Shown here: positions 1 to 8,152 of the stretch, one piece after another
How positions within the stretch are numbered: the stretch's first letter is position 1
Layout of the letters: every line of letters begins with the position of its first letter
Assembly (NCBI GenBank): GCA_964525945.1
Contig: CAZGKX010000047.1
Span: 1-22,478, forward strand
Source: CAZGKX01 sp964525945
GTDB lineage: Bacteria; Pseudomonadota; Gammaproteobacteria; Legionellales; Legionellaceae
Direction: 5' to 3'
DNA: 22,478 nucleotides
Notes under the pieces: generated by a model
Told to the model about the DNA's origin: nothing
Database searches by the model: none
Seen by the model: the letters and a program-made list of their open reading frames with translations, nothing else
Translations under genes and position numbers: made by a program

Positions 1-67
1 CCGTGTTCGTTTTAGGGTTGATGTAAAGGTACTTGGGCGCTGTCGGCTCGTTGATGGGTAGCTTCAT
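1..67 (-). CDS. Start of an unrecognised minus-strand gene, cut by the window edge
   Basis: Reading leftward from an ATG at 67-65 the frame stays open to the window edge (22 codons, beginning MKLPINEPTAPKYLY). An extended -10 element (TGC followed by TATACT on the minus strand, plus-strand positions 101-109) lies about 35 bases upstream of the ATG, which supports a real start. There is no clear Shine-Dalgarno sequence. The stretch KYLYINPKTNT is faintly reminiscent of the arm-binding N-terminus of tyrosine recombinases, but 22 residues are too few to assign a family. Confidence 0.35.
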   Translation of the reverse strand, partial: MKLPINEPTAPKYLYINPKTNT

Positions 68-145
68 GTCGCAGTACTTTATTTGGTTATCTTGACTTAC
101 AGTATAGCATTTTTATCGACAACTGAGGTTTGATGGGGCATTGAG

Positions 146-310
146 TCAATGAAAATGATGGGGCAACAACGCATCTAATTCTGGTTTGTATTGCTGAATG
201 TTTTCAAAAAATTCTAGAGTCTCGAATTTATCAAAAGAAGTTGCCTTTCACCGCTTCCAAATTCCACTATGGTCATTGGCGTCCCCGCCTGTACCGCAAT
301 TTAATAATAG
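146..310 (-). pseudogene. Decayed minus-strand coding remnant
   Basis: On the minus strand a frame open from 247 to a TGA at 148-146 reads like a genuine protein C-terminus (…FETLEFFENIQQYKPELDALLP… then HHFH and stop). The stretch just upstream continues as plausible protein (MTIVEFGSGERQ) only in another frame, so at least one frameshift would be needed to join them. A short tail ending in a leucine-leucine-proline motif is seen in some transposases, but I cannot name the family. The rest of 68-483 is AT-rich. It contains a 10-base direct repeat TGATGGGGCA (131-140 and 156-165) and no other gene I can support. Confidence 0.22.
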
Positions 311-483
311 CATAACAATATCGTCTATCTAAAAATGCCAGAAAACAGATGACTTACTTATGTGCATACGATATATTTATTTTTGCTACTCTTTGAAAAT
401 TAAAAACAATTTGTGCGTTAAAAATAGCTTTATTTGGTTTGTATAAAAATTATCTTTATCAAAGAGCCCTATATGGAGGCATT

Positions 484-1110
484 ATGATCATATCCTATGA
501 ATTGTATCTCGCAAGAGTCGGTTTTATCTTAGAACGCCTTCGACCACTGAATATTTTGGATGAAACTCAGGATGACGAGGGTGCTGGTAAGGTTCGCGAA
601 TCACAAGTTCAACGTGGCGACCCAACTTTATTTTTACACTTTAAAAATTCAGATTATGCAAGAATATTTTTTGAAGTATCTGAACGACATCATGTGACGC
701 ATTCTTCACATAATCATAACGCAAAAATGGTTTCGCCGTCTTTAGATACAGGAACTGAAAAAACTTACTCTAGAGAAAACATGGATAATTTATTTTCAGA
801 GCTTAAAGAAGAAATCATACACACTGCAAAACAACGTGTCACAAGAATGGATGAGTCTATTCAAACACGACTGGAAACACTGAGCATACCTCAAGATTTA
901 AAAAGTAGTGTTGGTCATTTTATGAATAACCACAAAATAGCTATATTAAAAGCTCACAGCGTGGAAACCGTTGTAGCGCTCACTGATGCATTAGATCTTG
1001 TAACCGACGCAGTCATAACGGGTAAGATGGAACATATCAATACCGCACTATCGTTTAGCGAAGGTGAACCGAATGAAGAAGAAACCAACTTATGGAGAAC
1101 TTTTTCATGA
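484..1110 (+). CDS. Hypothetical protein, 208 aa
   Basis: Family not recognised. The ATG at 484 is chosen because GGAGG lies at 475-479, four bases upstream; the same frame extends to a TTG at 439 that has no ribosome binding site and sits in very AT-rich sequence. The product is hydrophilic with no signal peptide or membrane segment. The C-terminal half (about residues 80-190) appears mainly helical, with many charged residues and regularly spaced hydrophobic ones. The central part has a His/Ser-rich stretch near residues 70-85. It stands alone between gene remnants and the polysaccharide operon, is AT-rich, and could be recently acquired cargo or a secreted effector. Neither role can be shown from the sequence. 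Confidence 0.7.
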   Translation: MIISYELYLARVGFILERLRPLNILDETQDDEGAGKVRESQVQRGDPTLFLHFKNSDYARIFFEVSERHHVTHSSHNHNAKMVSPSLDTGTEKTYSRENMDNLFSELKEEIIHTAKQRVTRMDESIQTRLETLSIPQDLKSSVGHFMNNHKIAILKAHSVETVVALTDALDLVTDAVITGKMEHINTALSFSEGEPNEEETNLWRTFS

Positions 1111-1159
1111 TTAGCAGATGTCACAATTACACTAAAATAAAGTACTCAATGGTATTTTT

Positions 1160-1186
1160 AAGCCCTCATGCGTTTGCCGTGGGCTT
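1160..1186 (+). terminator. Weak hairpin after the hypothetical gene
   Basis: AAGCCC (1160-1165) pairs with GGGCTT (1181-1186) across a 15-base loop, 50 bases after the stop at 1110. The following GATTTGACT is only slightly T-rich, so termination would be weak. The hairpin abuts the -35 box of the downstream operon promoter. Confidence 0.3.
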
Positions 1187-1189
1187 GAT

Positions 1190-1218
1190 TTGACTAATTA
1201 AAACAAGCTTGATAGTAT
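1190..1218 (+). promoter_or_regulatory. Candidate sigma-70 promoter of the polysaccharide operon
   Basis: TTGACT (1190-1195), a 17-base spacer and TAGTAT (1213-1218) lie 45 bases upstream of the first operon ORF. The match is 5 of 6 in the -35 box and 4 of 6 in the -10 box, with ideal spacing. No ops/JUMPstart-like element (GGCGGTAG) is visible in the leader, so RfaH-type control is not indicated. AAGGGA at 1247-1252 is the ribosome binding site for the first gene. Confidence 0.45.
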
Positions 1219-1262
1219 CGCCAAAGCTATGCACGGATTGGTGTTTAAGGGAATAATTTTTT

Positions 1263-3242
1263 ATGTGTGGGATTGCAGGTATCTTTAATAATAAAGGCAA
1301 GCAGGTCGCTAATCTCCATCACAAATTGCACGTAATGAATGAATTGCTCGCCCACCGCGGTCCCGATGATCAAGGGATTTGGGCAAACCAAACCAACACA
1401 GTGGGTGTGGCGCATCGCCGTTTAAGCATCATTGATCTGACCCAACATGCCCATCAACCGATGGTTGCGAGCACCGGTGATGTTATCGTTTTTAATGGTG
1501 AAATATACAACCATGTCGAATTAAGGGATGCACTAAAATCCCATTGGTCATTTAAATCCAATTCTGATACCGAAGTTATTTTAGCCGCATATAAAGTATA
1601 CGGTGTCGATTGTGTGAAACATTTCAAAGGCATGTTTGCGTTTGCCATATGGGATGGTGAATCGCTGTTTTGCGCCCGGGATCATTTTGGCATCAAACCG
1701 TTCTATTATACAAAACTGCACGATGATTTTTTATTTGCATCAGAAAGCAAAGCGTTATTGCCCTTTTTGCCAGCAATAGCAACCGATAGACAAGCGTTTA
1801 CTGAATACATTACCTTCCAATATCCTGTTGGATCGCGAACATTATTCCGTGATGTTTTTCAGCTAGAACCGGCTCATGCTATGCTTGTATCACCAAAAGG
1901 GGAGAAAATTTGGCGGTATTGGGATGTGCATCATCACATTGATTATGATCACACCCAAATGTATTTTTCGAATAAATTAGAAGAAATCATTCATGACTCG
2001 ATAAAATTGCATTTACGTGCAGATGTTGATGTGGGTGCTTATGTCAGTGGTGGTATCGACTCCAGTTTGGTAGGTCTCTTAGGGAGTCAAGAAAAAGGGC
2101 AGTCATTGCCTTTTTTTCATGGTCGCTTTTTAGAGGATAAAGCGTACGATGAAAGTGCTTATGCTGAGCATGTGGCAAACGCATCGGGTTCAATTTTGCA
2201 TGTTCGAGACATCACCGCTACCGATTTCGCCCGCCATTTTAATGACATTATTTACCATTTAGACTTTCCAGTTGCAGGTCCTGGGGTGTTTCCACAATAC
2301 ATGGTGTCTGAGTTAGCTGCGAAGCATGTAAAAGTTGTGCTTGGGGGGCAGGGTGGCGATGAAATATTTGGTGGTTATGCGCGTTATGTGATTGCCTATT
2401 TTGAACAATGCATGAAAGCCGCCATCGAAGGAAATTATAAAAATGGCGATTTTGTGGTAACGGCAGAATCCATTATTCCCAACCTTGAAGTGCTCAAGTC
2501 CTACAAACCATTGTTGCAAAGTTTTTGGCGCCAAGGATTATTCGAATCGCTGGAAAAACGTTACTTTTCTTTGATCGATAGAGGGATGGATTTGGATGGT
2601 GAGGTGTCGTTAACCGCTGCTGAGTCCGCTCAGGTCTACCAACAATTTTTGAAGGTATTTAACGCCACAAAATTTGAAAAAGCAGAATCCTATTTTGATA
2701 GCATGACCCATTTTGATTTTAAATGTTTGCTGCCAAGCTTGTTGCATGTTGAGGACCGAGTCAGCATGGCTCATGGTCTTGAAGCTCGAGTCCCTTTCCT
2801 CTATCATCCTTTGATTGAATTCATGGCAACCGTGCCGGCGAACATCAAATTTACCGACGGTAAAATGAAGCACTTGTTAAAGCAAACTTTTGCAAATGTT
2901 TTGCCCGCTCAAGTGCTGAATAGAAAAGATAAAATGGGCTTTCCTGTTCCTCTTAGTGAATGGATGCAGGGTGATCTGAAAGAATATGTTTTGGATATAC
3001 TGCACTCTGGTGCGAAACGTAACCATAATTTTATCGATTATGAGAGAATCATCCAAAATATTGGAAATACTGGCAAATTTAGTCGAAAAATTTGGGGGTT
3101 TTTGTGTTATGAAGTTTGGCAGCAAGAATTTCATGATCAATCGCAAAAATTCAGATCATTAAAAACGCCAAATGAAGAATCTAATGCTTTAAAACGTATG
3201 TTTGACCAGTTAAATACAAATACACAATCGCAAATTTGCTAA
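1263..3242 (+). CDS. asnB: AsnB-type glutamine amidotransferase (asparagine synthase family), 659 aa
   Basis: Two-domain class II amidotransferase. The mature N-terminal nucleophile Cys2 is in MCGIAGIF. The glutaminase domain shows RGPDDQG near residue 32, RRLSIIDL (52-59), the oxyanion and substrate residues in FNGEIYNH (N78) and SD at 101-102. The synthetase domain has the pyrophosphate loop SGGIDSS (262-268), and later the family motifs EDRVSMAHGLEARVPFL and KDKMGFPVP. The family uses ATP and glutamine ammonia to amidate a carboxylate. In polysaccharide loci, homologues such as Bordetella WbmE and Pseudomonas WbpS are linked to amidation of uronic acids rather than to asparagine synthesis. 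As first gene of the operon, and with two other uronic-acid pathway segments downstream, I infer that role here. At 659 aa it is somewhat longer than typical. All catalytic residues I can check are intact. Confidence 0.93.
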   Translation: MCGIAGIFNNKGKQVANLHHKLHVMNELLAHRGPDDQGIWANQTNTVGVAHRRLSIIDLTQHAHQPMVASTGDVIVFNGEIYNHVELRDALKSHWSFKSNSDTEVILAAYKVYGVDCVKHFKGMFAFAIWDGESLFCARDHFGIKPFYYTKLHDDFLFASESKALLPFLPAIATDRQAFTEYITFQYPVGSRTLFRDVFQLEPAHAMLVSPKGEKIWRYWDVHHHIDYDHTQMYFSNKLEEIIHDSIKLHLRADVDVGAYVSGGIDSSLVGLLGSQEKGQSLPFFHGRFLEDKAYDESAYAEHVANASGSILHVRDITATDFARHFNDIIYHLDFPVAGPGVFPQYMVSELAAKHVKVVLGGQGGDEIFGGYARYVIAYFEQCMKAAIEGNYKNGDFVVTAESIIPNLEVLKSYKPLLQSFWRQGLFESLEKRYFSLIDRGMDLDGEVSLTAAESAQVYQQFLKVFNATKFEKAESYFDSMTHFDFKCLLPSLLHVEDRVSMAHGLEARVPFLYHPLIEFMATVPANIKFTDGKMKHLLKQTFANVLPAQVLNRKDKMGFPVPLSEWMQGDLKEYVLDILHSGAKRNHNFIDYERIIQNIGNTGKFSRKIWGFLCYEVWQQEFHDQSQKFRSLKTPNEESNALKRMFDQLNTNTQSQIC

Positions 3243-3257
3243 CGTAGGAGTGTAACA

Positions 3258-4202
3258 ATGAGAGTTTTAATTACGGGTGGTTCTGGTTTTGTTGGATCGC
3301 ATTTAACTGACCGATTATTGGCAAGAAACGATCAAGTGTTGGTCATTGATAATTACACAACGGGACGTCGAGATAATTTAAAACCTCATACAAACCTTAA
3401 AGTCATTGAAGAGTCTATTGCCAATACTGAAGCAATAGAAAATATTTTCATGGCGTTTAAGCCCGATGTGGTTGTGCATGCTGCAGCGTCCTACAAAGAT
3501 CCTGATAATTGGATTGAAGATTGTTACACCAATGTATTGGGCACTGTAAATGTCATTTCCGCAACTAAAAAAGCGGGATGTCACCGATTGGTGTACTTTC
3601 AAACGGCACTTTGTTACGGTTTAAACCCCAAAGAGCAACCTGTATCCTTAACACATCATTTCGATGCGCGCGGCAGCAGTTATGCCATCAGCAAAACAGC
3701 CGCAGAACATTATGTTGAGTTGTCCGGTTTAAATTTCGTTTCTTTCCGATTAGCGAATGCTTATGGACCGCGCAACATCAGTGGACCACTGCCAACATTC
3801 TACCAACGTTTGACCACGGGTAAACCTTGCTTTGTGATGGACACTCGTCGCGACTTTGTTTATGTTCAAGATTTGATTGATTGTGTTGAACGAGCTGTTG
3901 ATGGAATAGGGCAAGGGTATTACCACATTTCTTCAGGCAGCGATTTCTCCATTAAAGAATTGTTTGATGCAACATTGCATGCCTTGCAACTGAAATTGGA
4001 AAAGGAAGTCGAAGTGCGTCCACGCAATCCAGACGATGCTTTTACCATATTGTTGGATCCATCCAGAACAAACAAAGATTTTTCTTGGAAAGTGAAAACA
4101 TCGTTAACAGAGGGTGTGAACGCTGCGATTGCTTATTACCAAGAGTACGGTATCGAACAGACTTACACGCATTTGCGCACTGCTGAGCTAGAGCATGCAT
4201 AA
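3258..4202 (+). CDS. wbmG: NAD-dependent sugar-nucleotide epimerase/dehydratase, WbmG-like, 314 aa
   Basis: Extended short-chain dehydrogenase/reductase. The Rossmann glycine motif GGSGFVG is at 7-13, an Asp that would bind NAD ribose follows in VIDNY (31), and the catalytic YAISK gives Y142 and K146. The stretch around residues 74-120 (HAAASYKDPDNW, then YFQTALCYG) matches my memory of Bordetella O-antigen enzyme WbmG closely, including a Thr (T116) in place of the more usual active-site Ser. Related Wbm enzymes are proposed to remodel UDP-diacetamido-uronic acids during Bordetella O-antigen synthesis. GGAG lies at 3246-3249, ahead of the ATG, and the preceding gene ends 15 bases upstream. 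Exact substrate and whether it epimerises C3, C4 or C5 cannot be told from sequence. Acts in the cytoplasm. Confidence 0.88.
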   Translation: MRVLITGGSGFVGSHLTDRLLARNDQVLVIDNYTTGRRDNLKPHTNLKVIEESIANTEAIENIFMAFKPDVVVHAAASYKDPDNWIEDCYTNVLGTVNVISATKKAGCHRLVYFQTALCYGLNPKEQPVSLTHHFDARGSSYAISKTAAEHYVELSGLNFVSFRLANAYGPRNISGPLPTFYQRLTTGKPCFVMDTRRDFVYVQDLIDCVERAVDGIGQGYYHISSGSDFSIKELFDATLHALQLKLEKEVEVRPRNPDDAFTILLDPSRTNKDFSWKVKTSLTEGVNAAIAYYQEYGIEQTYTHLRTAELEHA

Positions 4203-4231
4203 TCTGTTGATCGTTTTAATAGAGGTAAGCG

Positions 4232-5290
4232 ATGCTTAAGTTTTTAGGGAAAAAAATATTGGTGGTGGGCGGCGCTGGTTTTGTAGGAAGTAACTTGACC
4301 AACGCATTGCTAAGAAAAAACGCTGAGCAGGTTATTGTTGTTGATAATCTGTTATCAGCGGATATTTCTCAGATTTCATCCCATGAAAACCTATCGTTTA
4401 TGCATGGCTCCATCACAGACGATAAAATTTTATACAATTTACCTGAAGACTTAGACTATGTTTTTCATTTGTCCACGTACCATGGTAATCAAAGCTCTAT
4501 TGAAGACCCGTTAAAAGATCATGAAAACAATACGTTGACGAGTTTAAAACTGTTCGACAGAATCAGTCGATTCAAATCGTTGCAAAAAGTGGTTTATTCA
4601 TCCGCGGGATGTACGGTTGCTAAAAAAACATTTGAGCATGCTGAAGCGACTGTGGAACAGGACGAGGTGTCGTTGTATTTAGACAGTCCTTATCAAATGT
4701 CCAAAATTTTTGGTGAATTTTATGGCAATTATTATTTCATGCGTTATGGAATGCCTTTTGTAAAAGCACGTTTTCAAAATGTATACGGGCCAGGTGAGAT
4801 TTTAGGCGCAGGGCAATGGCGTGGCAATATCAATACCATTTGGCGTAATGTAACCCCTACTTTTATATTTAAAGCTTTGCACCAACAACCTCTTCCTTTG
4901 GAAAATGATGGCATTGCAACCCGTGATTTTATTCATGTGGATGATATTGTAACAGGTCTTATCGCCTGCGCTCTTAACGGCAAGGCCGGAGATGTGTATA
5001 ATATTGCGTCTGGGGTTGAAACATCAATTCGTGATTTAGCGAACATGATCAATGAAATCACGGGAAATATCGCACAAATAAATAGCCAACCCCCACGTAT
5101 TTGGGACCGTTCTGGAAAACGGCACGGTGATACATCAAAATCCAAACAGGAATTAGGCTTTGAAGCAAAAATATCGCTTCCCGAAGGTTTGAAACAAACG
5201 ATTGAATGGTCAAAAGCCAACATGGCCTTGATCAAGCAATGCATGCGGGCACATTCACGTTATGTTCCTGAATTAAAACAATTTTTTTAA
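4232..5290 (+). CDS. wbmF: NAD-dependent sugar-nucleotide epimerase, WbmF-like, 352 aa
   Basis: Second extended SDR enzyme of the operon, not a recent copy of its neighbour. GGAGFVG (13-19) binds NAD, SSAGC (123-127) supplies the active-site Ser region, and YQMSK gives Y154 and K158. Distinctive strings LSTYHGNQSSI (80-90) and FQNVYGPGEILGAG (181-194) match Bordetella WbmF as I remember it, essentially along the full length. WbmF and WbmG occur together in the Bordetella O-antigen locus, and their pairing here is strong context for the same conversion of a UDP-2,3-diacetamido-uronic acid to an epimer (L-galacturono form proposed in Bordetella). The ribosome binding site is AGAGGT at 4221-4226. 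Assignment to the family is firm; the reaction is inferred. Confidence 0.88.
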   Translation: MLKFLGKKILVVGGAGFVGSNLTNALLRKNAEQVIVVDNLLSADISQISSHENLSFMHGSITDDKILYNLPEDLDYVFHLSTYHGNQSSIEDPLKDHENNTLTSLKLFDRISRFKSLQKVVYSSAGCTVAKKTFEHAEATVEQDEVSLYLDSPYQMSKIFGEFYGNYYFMRYGMPFVKARFQNVYGPGEILGAGQWRGNINTIWRNVTPTFIFKALHQQPLPLENDGIATRDFIHVDDIVTGLIACALNGKAGDVYNIASGVETSIRDLANMINEITGNIAQINSQPPRIWDRSGKRHGDTSKSKQELGFEAKISLPEGLKQTIEWSKANMALIKQCMRAHSRYVPELKQFF

Positions 5291-5301
5291 GGATTTAACC
5301 T

Positions 5302-6411
5302 ATGCAATTTATTGACTTAAAAACGCAATCAGATCGCATTGAAGATCGTCTCCTTGCTCGATTTAAAGCAGTATTAAATCATGGTGCTTACATTATGGGC
5401 CCTGAAATAACAGAAGTGGAAAGCGTGCTGGCTAAATTTGTAGGGGTCAAACATGCTTTAACAATGGCAAGTGGCACCGATGCTTTATTGATTGCCTTGA
5501 TGGCATTGGACATTGGTGCTGGGGATGAAGTCATTACCACCCCATTTAGCTTTTTTGCCACTGCTGAAGTCATTGCCCTTTTAGGCGCTAAACCCGTTTT
5601 TGTTGATATTGATAAGGACACTTACAATATCAACGCAAGCCGTATCGAAGCCGCAATCACCAGTAAAACAAAAGCCATTATGCCGGTGAGTATTTATGGT
5701 CAAGCTGCTGATTTTGATGAAATCAATGCCATTGCTAAAAAATATAACTTGCCCGTTATCGAGGATGGCGCCCAAAGTTTTGGTGCAACCTACAAAAGCG
5801 GCAAATCATGTGGATTAACCACCATCGGTTGCACAAGCTTTTTTCCATCCAAGCCATTGGGTTGTTACGGTGATGGCGGTGCGTGTTTTACAAATGATGA
5901 TGAATTAGCGACTCGGATGCAAGAAATTCGTGTCCATGGCCAATCAAAACGTTATGTCCATACCCGCTTAGGTGTAAATGGTCGTTTTGATACCCTGCAG
6001 GCGGCATTTTTACTTGAAAAAATGGCGATTTTTCCAGAAGAAATTGAACTCAGACAAGACGTTGCTGATCGTTACCGTCAACTGTTGCCGACTTATGTAA
6101 AAAAACCGGTGGTTAAGCCCCATAACACCAGTGTGTTTGCTCAATACACCATTGAAGTGGACAACCGCGCTCTGGTCCAAAAGAAATTGCAAGAACGAGG
6201 TATTCCAACCGCTGTGCATTACCCAGTGGGATTGCACCAGCAACCCATTTTTGAAAAGCTTTATCCAGGTATGCAAACGTTCTCTATCACCGAGCAGGTG
6301 GCAAATCGTGTTATGAGTTTGCCCATGCACCCCTATTTAACGCTTGCTGATCAACAAAAAATTACCCAAGCGTTGCATGAAATATTGAGCCAGGAAGAGG
6401 TCTCAGCCTAA
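5302..6411 (+). CDS. wbpE: UDP-2-acetamido-3-keto-glucuronic acid 3-aminotransferase, WbpE/WlbC type, 369 aa
   Basis: PLP-dependent DegT/DnrJ/EryC1 family sugar aminotransferase. The opening FIDLKTQ, the phosphate-binding ASGTDALL (56-63), the cofactor Asp in IEDGAQSFG (D155) and the Schiff-base lysine in FFPSKPLGCYGDGG (K184) are all present. The sequence agrees with Pseudomonas aeruginosa WbpE almost throughout, including the C-terminal MSLPMHPYL. WbpE transfers an amino group from glutamate to the 3-keto sugar produced by WbpB, giving UDP-GlcNAc(3NH2)A. Length is normal for the family. AAGGA at 5289-5293 precedes the ATG. The next two genes encode the following two steps of the same pathway. 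The partner dehydrogenase WbpB/WlbA, which normally supplies its substrate, is not in this window. Confidence 0.93.
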   Translation: MQFIDLKTQSDRIEDRLLARFKAVLNHGAYIMGPEITEVESVLAKFVGVKHALTMASGTDALLIALMALDIGAGDEVITTPFSFFATAEVIALLGAKPVFVDIDKDTYNINASRIEAAITSKTKAIMPVSIYGQAADFDEINAIAKKYNLPVIEDGAQSFGATYKSGKSCGLTTIGCTSFFPSKPLGCYGDGGACFTNDDELATRMQEIRVHGQSKRYVHTRLGVNGRFDTLQAAFLLEKMAIFPEEIELRQDVADRYRQLLPTYVKKPVVKPHNTSVFAQYTIEVDNRALVQKKLQERGIPTAVHYPVGLHQQPIFEKLYPGMQTFSITEQVANRVMSLPMHPYLTLADQQKITQALHEILSQEEVSA

Positions 6412-6427
6412 ATAAGGGAAAAACAAA

Positions 6428-7033
6428 ATGGAATTACACCAGGCTCACGAAACAGCCATTATTGATGATGGTGCAGTCATTGGCAAAAAAACACGAATAT
6501 GGCACTGGGTGCATGTTAGCGCGGGTGCCCGCATTGGCGAACGTTGCAGCTTAGGGCAAAATGTATACGTTGGCAATCGAGTTGTGATCGGCAATAACGT
6601 TAAAATTCAAAACAATGTGTCTGTTTATGATAACGTGACCCTCGAGGATGATGTGTTTTGTGGCCCAAGCATGGTGTTTACGAATGTTTACAACCCTCGT
6701 TCTGCAATTGAACGAAAAAATGAGTATCGAAATACGGTTGTAAAACGAGGTGCTACCCTCGGTGCGAATTGCACCATTGTCTGTGGAGTAACCATCGGGG
6801 AGCATGCTTTTGTAGGCGCAGGTTCCGTGGTCAACCGCGATGTGCCGGATTATGCCTTGATGGTGGGTGTTCCGGCACGACAAATTGGTTGGATGAGTCG
6901 ATTCGGAGAGCGCCTCGAATTTCAACGTCAATCCGATGGCACGTACCTTGCCATTTGTGAACAAACAGGCGAACAATACCTTAAAAATGCTAACGATATG
7001 GTTGTTTTTCTTCCCAAATTAGCAACGGCTTAA
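6428..7033 (+). CDS. wbpD: UDP-3-amino-sugar N-acetyltransferase, WbpD/WlbB type, 201 aa
   Basis: Left-handed beta-helix acetyltransferase: hexapeptide-like repeats run from about residue 12 to 140 (for example DDGAVIGKKTRIWH, GARIGERCSLG, NVYVGNRVVIG). Strongly family-specific strings include CGPSMVFTNVYNPRS (78-92) and LMVGVPARQIGWMS near residues 144-157. WbpD/WlbB uses acetyl-CoA to acetylate the 3-amino group of UDP-GlcNAc(3NH2)A, yielding UDP-GlcNAc(3NAc)A. The length is normal; the tail carries an extra 30 or so residues of low conservation, as in other family members. AAGGGA at 6414-6419 is the ribosome binding site. Placement directly after the aminotransferase and before the 2-epimerase follows the pathway order. 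Confidence 0.93.
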   Translation: MELHQAHETAIIDDGAVIGKKTRIWHWVHVSAGARIGERCSLGQNVYVGNRVVIGNNVKIQNNVSVYDNVTLEDDVFCGPSMVFTNVYNPRSAIERKNEYRNTVVKRGATLGANCTIVCGVTIGEHAFVGAGSVVNRDVPDYALMVGVPARQIGWMSRFGERLEFQRQSDGTYLAICEQTGEQYLKNANDMVVFLPKLATA

Positions 7034-7051
7034 TCGTTTTAAGGATTTATT

Positions 7052-8152
7052 GTGAAGGTATGTACTGTTATTGGTGCTCGTCCTCAATTCATTAAAGCAG
7101 CAACGGTATCCAGAGTCATTCAATTTGCACAAAACATCGATGAAATAATCATTCATACTGGGCAGCATTATGATGCCAATATGTCCGATTGTTTTTTTGA
7201 TGAATTGTGCATTCCTAATCCTCATTACCATTTAAACATTGGCTCCGGTTTGCATGGCAAACAAACGGGTCAAATGCTGATTGAAATTGAGCAAGTGTTG
7301 TTGAAAGAAAAACCCGACTGGGTCTTGGTGTATGGCGACACCAATTCCACTTTCGCCGGTGCGCTTGCCGCAGCAAAGCTGCATATACCTGTTGCTCATG
7401 TTGAAGCAGGCTTGCGTTCATTTAATCAGAAAATGCCAGAAGAACTGAACAGAATCGTCACGGACCATCTCAGCACCTTGTTGTTTACACCCAATAGCAA
7501 CAGCTTTCATCAATTGATTAAAGAGGGCATTGCCGGTACGAAAATTGTCAATGTGGGGGATGTCATGTACGATGCCACCCTTTTTTACAACGAATACAAC
7601 ACCCATCGAAAAACCAGTTTGGATACCTTGCAACTGCATGACCGTTCGTATTGCCTGGCAACAATTCACCGTGCAGAGAACACCGATTGCGAGAGCCGCT
7701 TAAAAAATATTTGTGAGGCGCTTATTCATTTCAGCCAAAGCACATTGATTGTCTTGCCTTTGCACCCAAGAACCCGTAAAGCTCTCCAGGCTTTTAACTT
7801 GTTTGATGCATTGAACAAACGTATAAAGCTCATTGACCCCGTGGGTTATTTAGACATGCTTGCACTTGAACAGAACGCCAATTGTATCATAACGGACTCC
7901 GGTGGGGTGCAGAAAGAGGCCTACTTTAATAAAGTGCCGTGCATTACCTTGCGGGATGAGACTGAATGGACAGAGTTAGTGGATTCAGGGTGGAACCAGA
8001 TTTGCTCACCCAATACACCTTTTTCGCTGCATGATCGCATGCTGAATGAAGCGACACGCCACACGCTAAAATACGAAAAATTTTACGGCAATGGCAATTC
8101 TGCTGGAGCCATTGTGGACAGGTTGCTCTCCAATTCGATAGGGAAAATATGA
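7052..8152 (+). CDS. wbpI: UDP-GlcNAc(3NAc)A 2-epimerase, WbpI/WlbD type, 366 aa
   Basis: Non-hydrolysing UDP-N-acetylglucosamine 2-epimerase family, GT-B fold. Motifs: IGARPQFIKA (7-16), HTGQHYDANMSD (35-46), VYGDTNST (93-100, D96), HVEAGLRSF (116-124, E118), MPEELNR with E130 and E131, ATIHRAEN (H206, R207), and the nucleotide-binding TDSGGVQKEA (281-290). WbpI converts UDP-GlcNAc(3NAc)A to UDP-ManNAc(3NAc)A; homology to the housekeeping WecB is close, but the context of WbpE and WbpD directly upstream favours the WbpI reaction. The start is a GTG at 7052 with AAGGA at 7041-7045; it aligns with the family N-terminus. The stop overlaps the next start as ATGA, indicating translational coupling to the exporter genes. 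Confidence 0.92.
   Translation: MKVCTVIGARPQFIKAATVSRVIQFAQNIDEIIIHTGQHYDANMSDCFFDELCIPNPHYHLNIGSGLHGKQTGQMLIEIEQVLLKEKPDWVLVYGDTNSTFAGALAAAKLHIPVAHVEAGLRSFNQKMPEELNRIVTDHLSTLLFTPNSNSFHQLIKEGIAGTKIVNVGDVMYDATLFYNEYNTHRKTSLDTLQLHDRSYCLATIHRAENTDCESRLKNICEALIHFSQSTLIVLPLHPRTRKALQAFNLFDALNKRIKLIDPVGYLDMLALEQNANCIITDSGGVQKEAYFNKVPCITLRDETEWTELVDSGWNQICSPNTPFSLHDRMLNEATRHTLKYEKFYGNGNSAGAIVDRLLSNSIGKI

Noticed and set aside
439..483. TTG start giving 223 aa for the first hypothetical gene
   Set aside because: No ribosome binding site; GGAGG at 475-479 fits the ATG at 484.
6551..6976. Minus-strand frame of 141 aa inside the acetyltransferase gene
   Set aside because: A shadow of a highly conserved plus-strand gene, with no ribosome binding site or recognisable domain.
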